A stretch of 64,000 bases of DNA from an uncultured Burkholderiales bacterium (GTDB taxonomy: Bacteria; Pseudomonadota; Gammaproteobacteria; Burkholderiales; Burkholderiaceae_C). The notes beneath the pieces are model-generated. The model was given only the letters and a program-made list of their open reading frames with translations, was not told the DNA's origin and ran no database searches. The stretch lies in contig CAIZHQ010000021.1 in NCBI GenBank assembly GCA_903932865.1, forward strand, positions 1 through 64,000, read 5' to 3'. The position numbers were made by a program, and so were the translations under genes. Positions 8,876 through 17,825 of this stretch are shown in pieces (the stretch's first letter is position 1; every line of letters begins with the position of its first letter).

Positions 8876-11713
8876 TCAAGTACGCAGCAGGTTCTTGAGC
8901 ACGTTTTGCAAGCGTCGTGCTGTGGGTTCGTCGTGCGGACCCGACAGGACCTTTGCCACATCCTGTGCCCAGGTTTCATTGGGGCCGGGTTGATTGCGCT
9001 GGGTCAGCAATTGCAACTGCAAGGCGCGGCGGTCACTGAGATGCTCAGCGGGCGTCGGCACATCCGCTGCCATCTCCAAGCGCAGCAAGGCTGTGGCTAA
9101 CGGGGTTTTGGGCTCGGCGCTCACGGCTTGAGCCCAGGCTTGGCGGGCGGTGGCATTGACGCCTTTGCCCAGCTCTTGCGCTGTAGGCAAGGCCTCGGCC
9201 TGGCGCGCTTGCCAAGCCGTCATCACACGGCCAAGGGTCTCGCCATGCGCTTGCGCAGCCAGTTTGCGCAGTGACATTTCGGCCCGCTCCATGGCTTCGC
9301 GTTGGGCGCGGAAAGCCGCATCCCCCAAGCGCGGGCCGCGGTCTTCACGAGGTCCGCGGTCGCCAAACCGATCACCACCTCGGTCGCCAAATCGGCCGGC
9401 ACCCGGTCCTCGGTCAACTCCGGGGCGCGCCCCGCGCTCGCCAGGGCGGCCATCACGTCGGCCATCGCGCCCAGCAGGTGCCTCAGCACGTTTTTGGCCC
9501 GGTCGGTCGTCCCCACGCACCGCCACCACGGGTTTGACGGGCTTGGGGGTGACCACGGGCGGCGCAGGCTCTACTGGGAGCACACTGTCCGAATCGGGCG
9601 CTGCTGGCGCCGCTAGGGCAGTTGCCGCGTCGCTGGCTTGTTCGTCTGCTGGAGCCTGTGTGGCGGCGGCTGCAGCGGCTGAGACCTCATCACCTTGGGC
9701 TTGGGCCACTGCTTGAGGGGATACCAAGGCCGTTGCGCTTGTGGTGGGTGTGGAAACGGGTGACTGGGCTGCTTGCGCCTGCAAGGCTTGACCACGCAAG
9801 GCGGCATCAAGCGCGGCCATGGCCGCGCGGATTTTGGTCGCATCACCACTGGCATTGGCCGCATCCAAGGCTTTGGAGGCCTCAAGAACCGCACGATCGT
9901 GCGCACTCAAAGGGCCTGAGGGCTGAGGGCGGTCTGTGCCTTTGCGTTGGAAGGCCTCGTCCAGCGGGGCGCGGAACACTTCCCATAGTTTTTGTTCGGT
10001 CTTGCGGTCCAGCGGCACCGACTGGGCCTCCACTTGCCAGCGTTGCTGCAAGGCTTTGACCGCATCGACACGCAAGGCTGGTGCTGCGCCCACATCGCGG
10101 GCCTCGTTGATCAGTGCCTGACGGCGCTCAATGCTGGCTTTTTGGGCGGATTCGAGGCGGGCGGCGGCAGCTTTGAAATTACCTTTCCACTGGCCTTGCA
10201 TTTCGCCAAAGGCCTTCTCGCTCAAGTGGCCAGCAATGCGCCAACGGTCAGCAAACTGGTGCAGTGCGCGCAACTGGGCACGCCAGTCCTCGCTTTGGGC
10301 ATTCTCAACGGTCCAGGCCTTGACTTCGTCCATCAACGCCACCCGCTGGGCACGCTGGTCGGCCGAGTCCTTTTTCATTTGCTCCAGCCAAGCCAGCACG
10401 GCTTTGTAGGCCTCGTTGCAAGCGGCATCAAAACGCTTCCACAACGCGTGGTTGGGCAGGCCGCCTTGGTCAATTTGCTTCCAGCTGTCGCGCAGTTGGC
10501 GCAGCTTGTCTTGCATTTTTCGGCCACCCACGGTGGGCGCTTTGTTGGCGTCGAGCAGGGCTTCGGCCTGGGTGACCAGGTCAGTACGCACCTGATCAGC
10601 CAGCCAACGCTGCCAGCCTTCGGCATCGCCGCCCGCCATCAAAGCCTTGTGCAAGCGCTCGTCCAGGCTGGTGTCCAACTGCTTGCCGTGGGTCTTGAGG
10701 ACGTTGCGCAAAGCCACGGCAGCATCGGCAGGCGATGCACCCTGACTTTCGGTCAGTTGCTTTTCCAACACCTCCAAAGCTTGAGTCACAGCCAACATGG
10801 CTTGCTCACGCTGGGCCTGGCGCTGGGCGGGGTCGATTTTGGGTTTGACCGCTTTTTCAGCTTGCTCTGTTTTGGCAGGTTTGGCCGATTCGACTGCAGC
10901 AGCGACCTGTTGCGAGAATTCGCCACGCAGGCGGCGGATCTCGTCGGCCCAAACTGGCACTGGAGGCAAAGCGGTTGTGGCGTCGGTTTGGGCCCTCGCA
11001 GCCAAAGCCGCTGCGGCCGAAAAACCGTCCCAAACAGCCTGCAGTTGCTTGCCAGCAGCATCCAATTGAGGTGGGTATTTCAACTCCACGCTAGGCCAAA
11101 CGCTGCTCTGTGTCAGGGCCTGGGCTTGGTTTTGCCACTGTGCCACGTCGGTCTCCAAGCCGGTTTGTCCGCCCAGGGCTTCGGCCAGCGATTTGGTGGA
11201 CAGGACCTCAATGCGCTGTGCCAGCAAAACCGCCGCTTCGCGCTGCACCATGACTTGGTGTTGCAGGTCCTCCACCCCCTTGACCACTTCGGTCAATCGA
11301 TGTTTGAGGCCCGCCAAGGGTTCGCGCGACAGCGGCGCTCCGGCTTTGGCGGCATCACGCTGCCAGGCCAACGCATCGGCCATGTTCAAACGCGGCGCTT
11401 GCAGCAACTGTTCAGCTTTTGAGGCCCACTCGGTGGCCAGGGCTTCCTGTCCGTGCAGTCGCTTGATCTCGTCGAGTTTTTCCTTGAGTAACTTGGCCAC
11501 GCCCTTGTCTCGACCCGACAGTTCGCGATAGACCTCGGCCATCAAATCATCAGAAGGCTCGGTCAGCAACCATTCACGCAAGCGGACACTGCGCTCGCTG
11601 GAAGTCGGGGCGTTGAAAATCCCTGCGGTCAAAGGTCCCAGGGCGGCAATGTCGAAAGGCTTGGAAGAAGTCACAGTTAAAACTTTAAAAGCACGGTGTT
11701 GCCAGATAGGCAT
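8876..11713 (-). CDS. DUF349 domain protein with Arg/Gly-rich segment
   Basis: A 945-residue, strongly helical, Ala/Gln/Lys-rich cytoplasmic protein of unknown function. Several DUF349 units are seen through residues about 300-640, recognisable by repeated 'W..LHQFADRWRIAGHL' and 'RQLRDSWKQIDQGG' patterns and by 'ALWKRFDAACNEAY'. Residues about 733-796 form a low-complexity basic stretch (GRDGRRDGRPGERGAR; RFGDRGGDRFGDRG) like RNA-binding RGG regions, followed by a conserved helical C-terminal domain. The start ATG at 11713 lacks a clear ribosome site; a GTG at 11674 is an alternative. It is a single-gene unit convergent with lpxH. Function is not assigned. Confidence 0.75.
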   Translation of the reverse strand: MPIWQHRAFKVLTVTSSKPFDIAALGPLTAGIFNAPTSSERSVRLREWLLTEPSDDLMAEVYRELSGRDKGVAKLLKEKLDEIKRLHGQEALATEWASKAEQLLQAPRLNMADALAWQRDAAKAGAPLSREPLAGLKHRLTEVVKGVEDLQHQVMVQREAAVLLAQRIEVLSTKSLAEALGGQTGLETDVAQWQNQAQALTQSSVWPSVELKYPPQLDAAGKQLQAVWDGFSAAAALAARAQTDATTALPPVPVWADEIRRLRGEFSQQVAAAVESAKPAKTEQAEKAVKPKIDPAQRQAQREQAMLAVTQALEVLEKQLTESQGASPADAAVALRNVLKTHGKQLDTSLDERLHKALMAGGDAEGWQRWLADQVRTDLVTQAEALLDANKAPTVGGRKMQDKLRQLRDSWKQIDQGGLPNHALWKRFDAACNEAYKAVLAWLEQMKKDSADQRAQRVALMDEVKAWTVENAQSEDWRAQLRALHQFADRWRIAGHLSEKAFGEMQGQWKGNFKAAAARLESAQKASIERRQALINEARDVGAAPALRVDAVKALQQRWQVEAQSVPLDRKTEQKLWEVFRAPLDEAFQRKGTDRPQPSGPLSAHDRAVLEASKALDAANASGDATKIRAAMAALDAALRGQALQAQAAQSPVSTPTTSATALVSPQAVAQAQGDEVSAAAAAATQAPADEQASDAATALAAPAAPDSDSVLPVEPAPPVVTPKPVKPVVAVRGDDRPGQKRAEAPAGRDGRRDGRPGERGARPGVDRGPGAGRFGDRGGDRFGDRGPREDRGPRLGDAAFRAQREAMERAEMSLRKLAAQAHGETLGRVMTAWQARQAEALPTAQELGKGVNATARQAWAQAVSAEPKTPLATALLRLEMAADVPTPAEHLSDRRALQLQLLTQRNQPGPNETWAQDVAKVLSGPHDEPTARRLQNVLKNLLRT

Positions 11714-12064
11714 ACAGGCAGAAATGGCGGCACTTGAATCGACAAGTGAACCACGCGGGCATCAAAACGCTATTTTCGCCGTTATTTGGTCTGGACAGCC
11801 TGTTGGCCTGATTTCGGACGAAATCTCTGGTGAATTACTGACACAGAAGACTTTTTTATAATATTTTTACGATTCTATATACTTGACCGGATATGAAAAG
11901 TTCCTAGAATTCGCCTCACTTGGTGACCATCAGGGATAACCCGACACCACTGCCGTCACCGGCTCAACCCGCGAAAGTGCGGGTCGCAACTTGCGGCTCG
12001 CCAACCCCAACCCCTCAAGAGCCTGTGGCAGATGCCACGCGTAATTGGAATGAGAGGAAGCGCT
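11714..12064. other. Intergenic region with promoter and structured leader of the transglycosylase gene
   Basis: This 351-base divergent region is AT-rich around 11840-11900. For the plus strand it holds a sigma-70-like promoter (11883-11910). A transcript from it would have a leader of about 150 bases containing the hairpin ACCCGC-GAAAGT-GCGGGT (11967-11984) and the dyad GTGGCA-GA-TGCCAC (12025-12038). No known riboswitch class was recognised. Confidence 0.5.
11883..11910 (+). promoter_or_regulatory. Sigma-70-like promoter for the lytic transglycosylase gene
   Basis: TTGACC (11883-11888), a 16-base spacer, and TAGAAT (11905-11910). Both boxes match the consensus at four or five of six positions. 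It lies about 155 bases upstream of the gene's ATG. Confidence 0.5.
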
Positions 12065-12856
12065 ATGACTGCGACATTGACTTGGCCTGACCTGAAAGAG
12101 GCTATGTCGACCGTGGCCTTCGATGTACGAGAAGGCTTCGTGGAAATCACCCGGCACAGCTTGGCCGTGATCGGCTTGGCCGTGGTGGCCTTGGCATTGA
12201 CGCTTTTGGCTCGTCCCACTCTGCAGCAAACGGCCAGCGAGACATTGCTGGGATGGCTTGAAATGCGCCAAGTGGAACAAAATACCCCCCTGGAACCTCT
12301 GGCACCGACAGTTGCAGCCCGATCCACCGCATCCCGTATGCAGGACCTGAGCAGCGATCAAGCGGCTGTCACCCGCTGGCTCAGCAGCAAATACAAGGTC
12401 TCCAAGGAGCCCTTGGCCGCTTTGGTTTCAGAAGCCTGGTCTTTGAGTGAGCGAAGCCGTATCGCACCGACCTTGATCTTGGCGGTGATGGCGATTGAGT
12501 CGCGCTTTAACCCTTTTGCCCATGGTGACCAAGGTGGTTTGGGTCTGATGCAAATAGATCCTGGGGCCCACATCGGCGCCTTGTCCCCTTTTGGAGGCCG
12601 TCTGGCTGCCTTTGACCCTCTGACCAATCTGAGGGTCGGCACGCGTCATCTGCAGGGCTTGATTCAGGACGCGGGGACTCTGGAAGAAGCTCTGCGCTTG
12701 TACGCCAACGCCTCTGGGCAAGGGAACAACGACCAATACGTGGACCGCGTCCTGGCTGAGAAAAAGTTGTTGGACAACCTGAGCAAAGACCAGAAAACAG
12801 CCCTATCAGACAAAAACAACGCCGCATTACCTAAATCGCCTCAAGCCCACATGTGA
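12065..12856 (+). CDS. Membrane-anchored lytic transglycosylase (SLT domain)
   Basis: Cleaves peptidoglycan glycan strands. The start ATG 12065 is set by GAGAGGAAG just upstream; in-frame starts at 12032 and 12050 lack this. Of 263 residues, one hydrophobic segment (about 35-55, LAVIGLAVVALALTLLARP) should anchor the protein in the inner membrane. The periplasmic part carries the SLT fold: ILAVMAIESRFNPFA with the catalytic Glu, GLGLMQIDP, LTNLRVGTRHLQGLI and ALRLYANASG. Its partners are unknown. It stands alone before the glyA leader. Confidence 0.88.
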   Translation: MTATLTWPDLKEAMSTVAFDVREGFVEITRHSLAVIGLAVVALALTLLARPTLQQTASETLLGWLEMRQVEQNTPLEPLAPTVAARSTASRMQDLSSDQAAVTRWLSSKYKVSKEPLAALVSEAWSLSERSRIAPTLILAVMAIESRFNPFAHGDQGGLGLMQIDPGAHIGALSPFGGRLAAFDPLTNLRVGTRHLQGLIQDAGTLEEALRLYANASGQGNNDQYVDRVLAEKKLLDNLSKDQKTALSDKNNAALPKSPQAHM

Positions 12857-12900
12857 ATTTGTGGTCCAAATCCAGCGACAGGCTGGGCTACACTCCAAGG

Positions 12901-13058
12901 GTGCGCAACTGGCGATAGGATCCCGTTTTGACTGGAAAACGGGGCACTCTGACGTGGAGCGTGGTGACCCGAGTCACTGCCGAACCACTGGGAAGCGCAC
13001 AGCCTGACCGACCCTCTTGCATGGTGGACCAGGTTTTAAGCCGTTCGCCTGGGCAGCC
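12901..13058 (+). promoter_or_regulatory. ZTP (pfl) riboswitch upstream of glyA
   Basis: The leader matches the pfl/ZTP RNA class that senses ZTP/ZMP when 10-formyl-tetrahydrofolate is low. GTGCGC (12901-12906) pairs exactly with GCGCAC (12995-13000) as P1. ACTGGCG (12908-12914) and ACCACTGGGAAGCGCA before the closing strand fit the first subdomain. After a linker of about 40 bases, CGCCTGGGCA (13046-13055) fits the conserved P3 loop that forms the pseudoknot. An extra hairpin CCCGTTTT-GACTGG-AAAACGGG lies within the first subdomain. glyA is a known target of this class in Proteobacteria. No T-run follows, so control of translation is more likely than termination. Confidence 0.85.
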
Positions 13059-13112
13059 CTTGTCAATGAACCGCCGGTTCGGGTCAAGGTCACCGCCATC
13101 CAAAGGACTGCC

Positions 13113-14357
13113 ATGTACCACCGCAACCACCTGATTGAACAAACAGACCCCGAAATTTTCGCCGTCATCCAGGCCGAAAACGCCCGCCAAGAACACCACA
13201 TCGAACTGATTGCCAGTGAAAACTACGCTTCACCCGCCGTCATGGCCGCGCAGGGCAGCCAACTCACCAACAAATACGCCGAGGGCTACCCCGGCAAGCG
13301 CTACTATGGTGGCTGCGAACACGTGGACGTGGCCGAGCAATTGGCCATCGACCGCATCAAACAAATCTTTGGTGCTGAGGCCGCCAACGTGCAGCCGCAT
13401 TGCGGCGCCTCGGCCAATGAGGCCGTGTTCCTGGCTTTCTTGAAACCCGGTGACACCATCATGGGCATGAGCCTGGCAGAAGGCGGCCACCTGACCCACG
13501 GCATGCCACTGAACATGTCGGGCAAGTGGTTCAACGTGGTCTCCTATGGTTTGGACGCCAACGAAGCGATCGACTACGAGGCCATGGAAGTCAGGGCCCG
13601 CGAAACCAAGCCCAAGCTGATCATTGCTGGTGCCTCGGCTTATTCGCTGCACATCGACTGGGCCCGCTTTGCCAAAGTGGCCAAGGAAATTGGCGCGATC
13701 TTTTTGGTGGACATGGCCCATTACGCCGGCCTGATCGCTGCGGGCGTTTATCCCAACCCGGTGCCCCATGCCGACGTGGTCACCTCGACCACGCACAAGA
13801 GCTTGCGCGGCCCACGTGGCGGCATCATCTTGATGAAGGCCGAGCACGAAAAAGCCATCAACAGTGCCATCTTTCCAGGCCTGCAAGGCGGCCCACTGAT
13901 GCACGTGATCGCGGCCAAGGCCGTGGCCTTCAAGGAAGCCATGGCACCGGAGTTCAAGGCCTACCAAGCCCAAGTGATCAAGAACGCGCAAATCATCGCC
14001 GACACCTTGACCCAACGCGGCCTGCGCATCGTCAGCGGCGGCACCCAAAGCCACGTCATGCTGGTGGACCTGCGCGCCAAAGGCATCACCGGCAAAGTGG
14101 CCGAGTCCGCATTGGGTCACGCGCACATGACCATCAACAAAAACGCTATTCCGAACGACCCTGAAAAGCCATTTGTGACCAGTGGTGTGCGCATCGGCAC
14201 CCCGGCCATGACCACCCGTGGTTTCAAAGACGAAGAAGCCCGCGCCACGGCCAACTTGATCGCCGACGTGCTGGACAACCCGCTGGACGAAGCCAACCTG
14301 GCCGCTGTACGCGTCAAGGTGCACGCTCTGACCAGCCGCTTCCCGGTCTACGGCTGA
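13113..14357 (+). CDS. glyA: Serine hydroxymethyltransferase
   Basis: PLP enzyme converting serine and tetrahydrofolate to glycine and 5,10-methylene-tetrahydrofolate, the main one-carbon source. The 414-residue product starts [10 protein letters not shown] at ATG 13113, with AAAGGA as ribosome site; the frame extends upstream to 13017, but that part lies in the riboswitch. The active-site stretch [15 protein letters not shown] contains the PLP-binding Lys. [16 protein letters not shown] and [12 protein letters not shown] are family hallmarks. It is followed twelve bases later by nrdR, as is common in Burkholderiales. The ZTP riboswitch links its expression to folate status. Confidence 0.98.
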   Translation: MYHRNHLIEQTDPEIFAVIQAENARQEHHIELIASENYASPAVMAAQGSQLTNKYAEGYPGKRYYGGCEHVDVAEQLAIDRIKQIFGAEAANVQPHCGASANEAVFLAFLKPGDTIMGMSLAEGGHLTHGMPLNMSGKWFNVVSYGLDANEAIDYEAMEVRARETKPKLIIAGASAYSLHIDWARFAKVAKEIGAIFLVDMAHYAGLIAAGVYPNPVPHADVVTSTTHKSLRGPRGGIILMKAEHEKAINSAIFPGLQGGPLMHVIAAKAVAFKEAMAPEFKAYQAQVIKNAQIIADTLTQRGLRIVSGGTQSHVMLVDLRAKGITGKVAESALGHAHMTINKNAIPNDPEKPFVTSGVRIGTPAMTTRGFKDEEARATANLIADVLDNPLDEANLAAVRVKVHALTSRFPVYG

Positions 14358-14369
14358 TCGGTCCGCGCC

Positions 14370-14819
14370 ATGAAATGCCCCTTTTGCGGCCACCTTGAAA
14401 CCCAAGTGGTGGAGACGCGTCTGGCTGAAGACGGGGATTTCATTCGACGTCGTCGCCAATGTGGCGCGTGTGAAAAACGCTTCACCACTTACGAAAAACC
14501 GGAGGTCAACTTTCCGGCCATCGTCAAGAAAGACGGCAGGCGCATCGATTACCAACGAGAAAAACTGCGCGCCAGCCTCAACTTGGCTTTGCGCAAACGC
14601 CCCGTCAGCACCGAACAGGTCGACGGAGCCATCGAGCGGATCGAAGAAAAGCTTCTCAACCTGGGCATTCGCGAAGTGGCGTCACACCGCATCGGCGAGC
14701 TGGTCATGCGCGAGCTCAAAAAGCTCGACAAAGTGGCCTATGTGCGCTTTGCCAGCGTATACCGCAACTTTGAAGACATCGACGCCTTCAAGACGCTGGT
14801 TGACGAAGTGCAGCGCTGA
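14370..14819 (+). CDS. nrdR: Transcriptional repressor NrdR
   Basis: Represses ribonucleotide reductase genes in response to dATP/ATP. The N-terminus [17 protein letters not shown], with CGACEKRF near residue 31, forms the four-cysteine zinc ribbon. The rest (about 49-140) is an ATP-cone, with [13 protein letters not shown] and [13 protein letters not shown]. Length (149) is typical. It lies 12 bases after glyA and is probably in the same transcript. No NrdR box was searched for elsewhere. Confidence 0.97.
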   Translation: MKCPFCGHLETQVVETRLAEDGDFIRRRRQCGACEKRFTTYEKPEVNFPAIVKKDGRRIDYQREKLRASLNLALRKRPVSTEQVDGAIERIEEKLLNLGIREVASHRIGELVMRELKKLDKVAYVRFASVYRNFEDIDAFKTLVDEVQR

Positions 14820-14830
14820 CCCTCACCAAT

Positions 14831-15382
14831 TCAGCAAAGGGCACTCTCCAAGCGTTGGGATTTTTCCAGTCGGGGCTTGCCCACCGCGTTGATCACCACC
14901 CGCCAAACATGGGCTTGACCTGCCCCACACAGGGTCAAGGTGCCTGCCTGAAAAGCACCCGATGTGCTTTGGCTGCGGCCCTGCGGGCCGTAAGAGATGT
15001 AGCGGTCCACCGTGGCATTGCCTTGCAACGTCAAAAAACCTGGTAAAGCCTCTTGCACCTGCAAAACGGTCTCAGCCGCCTCGCGGCGACCGTTGTCGTT
15101 GCCGTCGACGAACACCACCCAGCCTTGCGACCAAGACCCGGCCAGCGCGCAGCCTTCTGCTCCACCGACTGCTGCTGCACGCACACACAGGGTCACACGC
15201 TGCTGGCGCCGTAAGGCCTCGGAACGCGCCAGCAGCAAGCTGGCCTGCAATTGCTCCGCCTGGCTTTGCATCTGGTGCTTTTGCCGCAAGCCTTGAAGGC
15301 CAGGGGCAGCCAATGACAGCAGCACCGCGAGCAAAGCCAGCACCACCAGCGCTTCGAGCATTGTGAAACCCCGGTTGCTCAT
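14831..15382 (-). CDS. Type IV minor pseudopilin, GspH/FimT family
   Basis: Starts MSNRGFTMLEALVVLALL: a class III prepilin leader with cleavage after Gly5, then a mature N-methyl-Phe and Glu at +5. A GspH-type C-terminal domain follows, with the typical sequence ASLLLARSEALRRQQRVTLC and the C-terminal GTLTLCGAGQA. AGGAGGGTCAGGTC precedes the ATG. It is divergent from the pilE-like gene and convergent with nrdR. It probably forms part of the minor-pilin priming complex encoded by the cluster to 18322. Confidence 0.88.
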   Translation of the reverse strand: MSNRGFTMLEALVVLALLAVLLSLAAPGLQGLRQKHQMQSQAEQLQASLLLARSEALRRQQRVTLCVRAAAVGGAEGCALAGSWSQGWVVFVDGNDNGRREAAETVLQVQEALPGFLTLQGNATVDRYISYGPQGRSQSTSGAFQAGTLTLCGAGQAHVWRVVINAVGKPRLEKSQRLESALC

Positions 15383-15509
15383 GACCTGACCCTCCTGTTT
15401 GATCCGTGAAAACCTTCAACCGGTTTGGCTTGCGCAAAAACCCAACTGGTTCGGCTGTACAAGTCATTATTAAGTATTCACAATATCAATCTTCGAACAG
15501 GAGAGGAAC

Positions 15510-15971
15510 ATGAAGAGCACCGCATGTTGCCAAACCACGGGGGCTGCCGCCCGGTCATCAGGTTGGAGCTTGAGTGAGTTGCTGGTCAGCCTGGCCTTGT
15601 TGGCCGTTCTGGCCGCAGTGGCCTTGCCCGCGTTTCAGGGGCAGCAGCGCCAGGCACGGCGCAGCGATGCACAAAGCGCCTTGCAGCAACTGCAACTGGC
15701 CCAAGCACGCTGGCGTGGCACTCAAAGCAGCCATGCCAGCGATTTGACCAACTTGGGCTGGGCCAGTGACATATCCCCTGGCGGTCATTACCGCCTCGCG
15801 ATCGAAGACGCCAACAGCGAGGGCTACAGCCTGATCGCGACCCCCATCGGGGCGCAAGCGCGCGACAACGCCTGCGCGCCCATGCGCCTGCAACTTCGGC
15901 ACTTGGCCACCGTGGTGCTCAGCAGCGGAACCGATCTTGCGGGCGATCCAGGTCGCTGCTGGCGGCAATGA
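15510..15971 (+). CDS. Type IV pilin-like protein (PilE family)
   Basis: A 153-residue prepilin with the cleavage region RSSGWSLSELLVSLALL: Gly18 is before the cut, Trp is the first mature residue, and Glu is at +5. The hydrophobic helix is followed by a small globular domain, and a Cys pair near the C-terminus (NACAPM ... GRCW) could form the usual disulfide loop. AGGAGAGGAAC provides the ribosome site. The first mature residue is Trp instead of Phe, which is uncommon but tolerated by PilD-type peptidases. It heads the plus-strand pilin genes and is most like the minor pilins placed before pilW-pilX-pilV. Confidence 0.86.
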   Translation: MKSTACCQTTGAAARSSGWSLSELLVSLALLAVLAAVALPAFQGQQRQARRSDAQSALQQLQLAQARWRGTQSSHASDLTNLGWASDISPGGHYRLAIEDANSEGYSLIATPIGAQARDNACAPMRLQLRHLATVVLSSGTDLAGDPGRCWRQ

Positions 15972-15978
15972 GTCCATC

Positions 15979-16710
15979 ATGCCCACACGATGCAATGCGT
16001 ACGCCTGCGCATCCCAGCCCATGACTGAGAACCCCGAGATTTTTGGCAGGCGGAGGCTGAGGCGGGGCCAGGTCTGTTTTTGCGCAGCCAGCGCTCAACA
16101 GGGCGAAACCCTGGTGGGCTTGTTGGTGGGTCTGAGCGTGGGATTGGTGCTGCTCGCCGCTGGCAGCCAGATGTTGGCGACGCATCTGCAGGGGCACCGG
16201 CTGGCCTTGCAAGACAGCCATGTGCACCACGACCTGCGCTCGGCGCTGGACACCATCGCTCGAGAGCTGCGCCAAGCGCAATCGCTCGGACACGCTTGGC
16301 GTGAGCGTGCCAAAGCCCATTGCGCAGACCCTTTTTGCACCGGCCAGGCCAACTTGATGGTGCAGGGCCAGCGCATCAGTTTTGGACAGGACCGCAACCT
16401 CAATGGGCTGCTGGACAACAACGAGTGTTCAGGCTTTCGTTTGAAGGACCATGAACTGCAGATCCGCACGGCCTGCGCACCTGAGGTCTGGACCGATTTG
16501 ACGGACGCAGGCAGCCTGAAAATGACGTCCTTGGAGTGGCAGGTACTTTGCGAAAAACGCGGGCGCTGGGTCGCGCGTTGGGTGACCGTGCAACTGAGCG
16601 CGCAGTGGCCGCGCGACGCCACGCGAACCCTGAGCCTGTCCCAAACCGTGTCGCTGCGCAACGACGTGCCCGCCTCGCCCTGGCCTGCGGTTTGTGGAGC
16701 CGTCCCATGA
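15979..16710 (+). CDS. Minor type IV pilus assembly protein PilW-like
   Basis: A hydrophobic pilin helix follows QQGETLVGLLVGLSVGLVLL, with cleavage after the Gly. The rest fits PilW: DLRSALDTIARELRQA, then ISFGQDRNLNGLLDNNECSGFRL. The first mature residue is Glu and position +5 is Gly, so the usual Glu5 is absent. Two ATG codons (15979 and 16021) are possible starts; 15979 is chosen with low certainty. A TTG at 15937 would overlap the pilin gene before it. It overlaps the next gene by four bases (ATGA). Confidence 0.75.
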   Translation: MPTRCNAYACASQPMTENPEIFGRRRLRRGQVCFCAASAQQGETLVGLLVGLSVGLVLLAAGSQMLATHLQGHRLALQDSHVHHDLRSALDTIARELRQAQSLGHAWRERAKAHCADPFCTGQANLMVQGQRISFGQDRNLNGLLDNNECSGFRLKDHELQIRTACAPEVWTDLTDAGSLKMTSLEWQVLCEKRGRWVARWVTVQLSAQWPRDATRTLSLSQTVSLRNDVPASPWPAVCGAVP

Positions 16711-17825
16711 TCCAGCAGAGCAAGCTGCGCCGTCAATGTGGCACCTCGGGGCAAGCGTTACAAGCAGGCGCCATCAGCTTGCTGGTGGCGATCAGCCTGG
16801 GGCTGCTGGCCAGTTTGGCCAGTTTTTACAGTGCCCGCAGCGTGCTGGTGGACAGGCTGGCCAGTCAAAACCAAATTCAGGCCGCTCAGGCGCGACTGGC
16901 CGCCGAAGCGGCCTTGGCTTGGGCACGGGCCGAGTTGCAGCGGCAATACGCGTCCAACCCGACGCCCCCTGTTTGGGGCGCTGGCCCTACCAACACCCCC
17001 TGCCCCTCGCCCTACACCGGGCCGCGCTGGCAGTGCGCCTCCTTGCAGCCGCCTGCACACCCGAGCTTGCCCGATACACGAGCGCAGGTGCTGGCCGTGC
17101 GTGACCTGATCAGTTCGCCCCATGTGGCCCATTTACTGGTCAGCGCCAAACTGAATGAGGGCACAAGCCAAGCACGTGTTCAGGCCCAGATTTTCATACC
17201 TGCCGTGGCACCAGCCCCACCACAGCCCATCACGGCGTCGGTGGTGCTCCAACGCTGCGCATCTGCAACAAACAGTGCGACAAAAGTTGCGCCCCCCCAA
17301 ATGGCGTCCAGCATTTGCCCCAACACCACCAGTGGCAACACCACCTGCACCGCTTCCGCCTGGGCGAGCGTGCTGGGCGACATCACCTCCCAACAGATCA
17401 GCGCCTGGTCTGAGGCTCAGGCAAGCCATGGCCTGCACGCCCTGAGCCAACCCGCACGAAGCGTCTACTGGGTGGACAGCTCCGCCACCTGGACCGAAAG
17501 CCTGGGCACCCCCGATGCCCCTGTGCTGCTGGTGTTTTCAGGGCAGGCCTGCGCCCAGCGTTGCCCATCCCTTGCCCCGGGTGTACGTGTGGTGGGCACC
17601 GTGGTCCTGCTGACGCAATGTCAGGACAACAAGGTCCGGGCCTGGCACGCCGGTCACATCGTCGGGCAACTGGTGGTCGAATCGGGCTTGCCCGAGTTGC
17701 AAAGCGGCAGCCGCATTGAACCCCGCGAGCTGGCCCAATCGCCCTATCGACTGCCCTGGCCCCCCGGCATGGACGCCCGACAGGTGCAACGTGTGCCTGG
17801 CAGCTGGCGCGAGGAGGGGCCATGA
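16707..17825 (+). CDS. Minor type IV pilus protein PilX-like
   Basis: The ATG at 16707 overlaps the pilW-like stop in ATGA, fixing the start although the frame is open from 16536. The N-terminus QAGAISLLVAISLGLLASL is a single hydrophobic helix, followed by a helical stretch ending AAEAALAWA, a pattern typical of PilX proteins. The remaining 300 residues are poorly conserved. They have several Cys and a region around CAQRCPSLAPGVRVVGTVVLL that resembles the C-terminal part of some PilX proteins. At 372 residues it is long for the family. PilX is known to promote pilus aggregation and assembly; here this is inferred. Confidence 0.72.
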   Translation: MIQQSKLRRQCGTSGQALQAGAISLLVAISLGLLASLASFYSARSVLVDRLASQNQIQAAQARLAAEAALAWARAELQRQYASNPTPPVWGAGPTNTPCPSPYTGPRWQCASLQPPAHPSLPDTRAQVLAVRDLISSPHVAHLLVSAKLNEGTSQARVQAQIFIPAVAPAPPQPITASVVLQRCASATNSATKVAPPQMASSICPNTTSGNTTCTASAWASVLGDITSQQISAWSEAQASHGLHALSQPARSVYWVDSSATWTESLGTPDAPVLLVFSGQACAQRCPSLAPGVRVVGTVVLLTQCQDNKVRAWHAGHIVGQLVVESGLPELQSGSRIEPRELAQSPYRLPWPPGMDARQVQRVPGSWREEGP

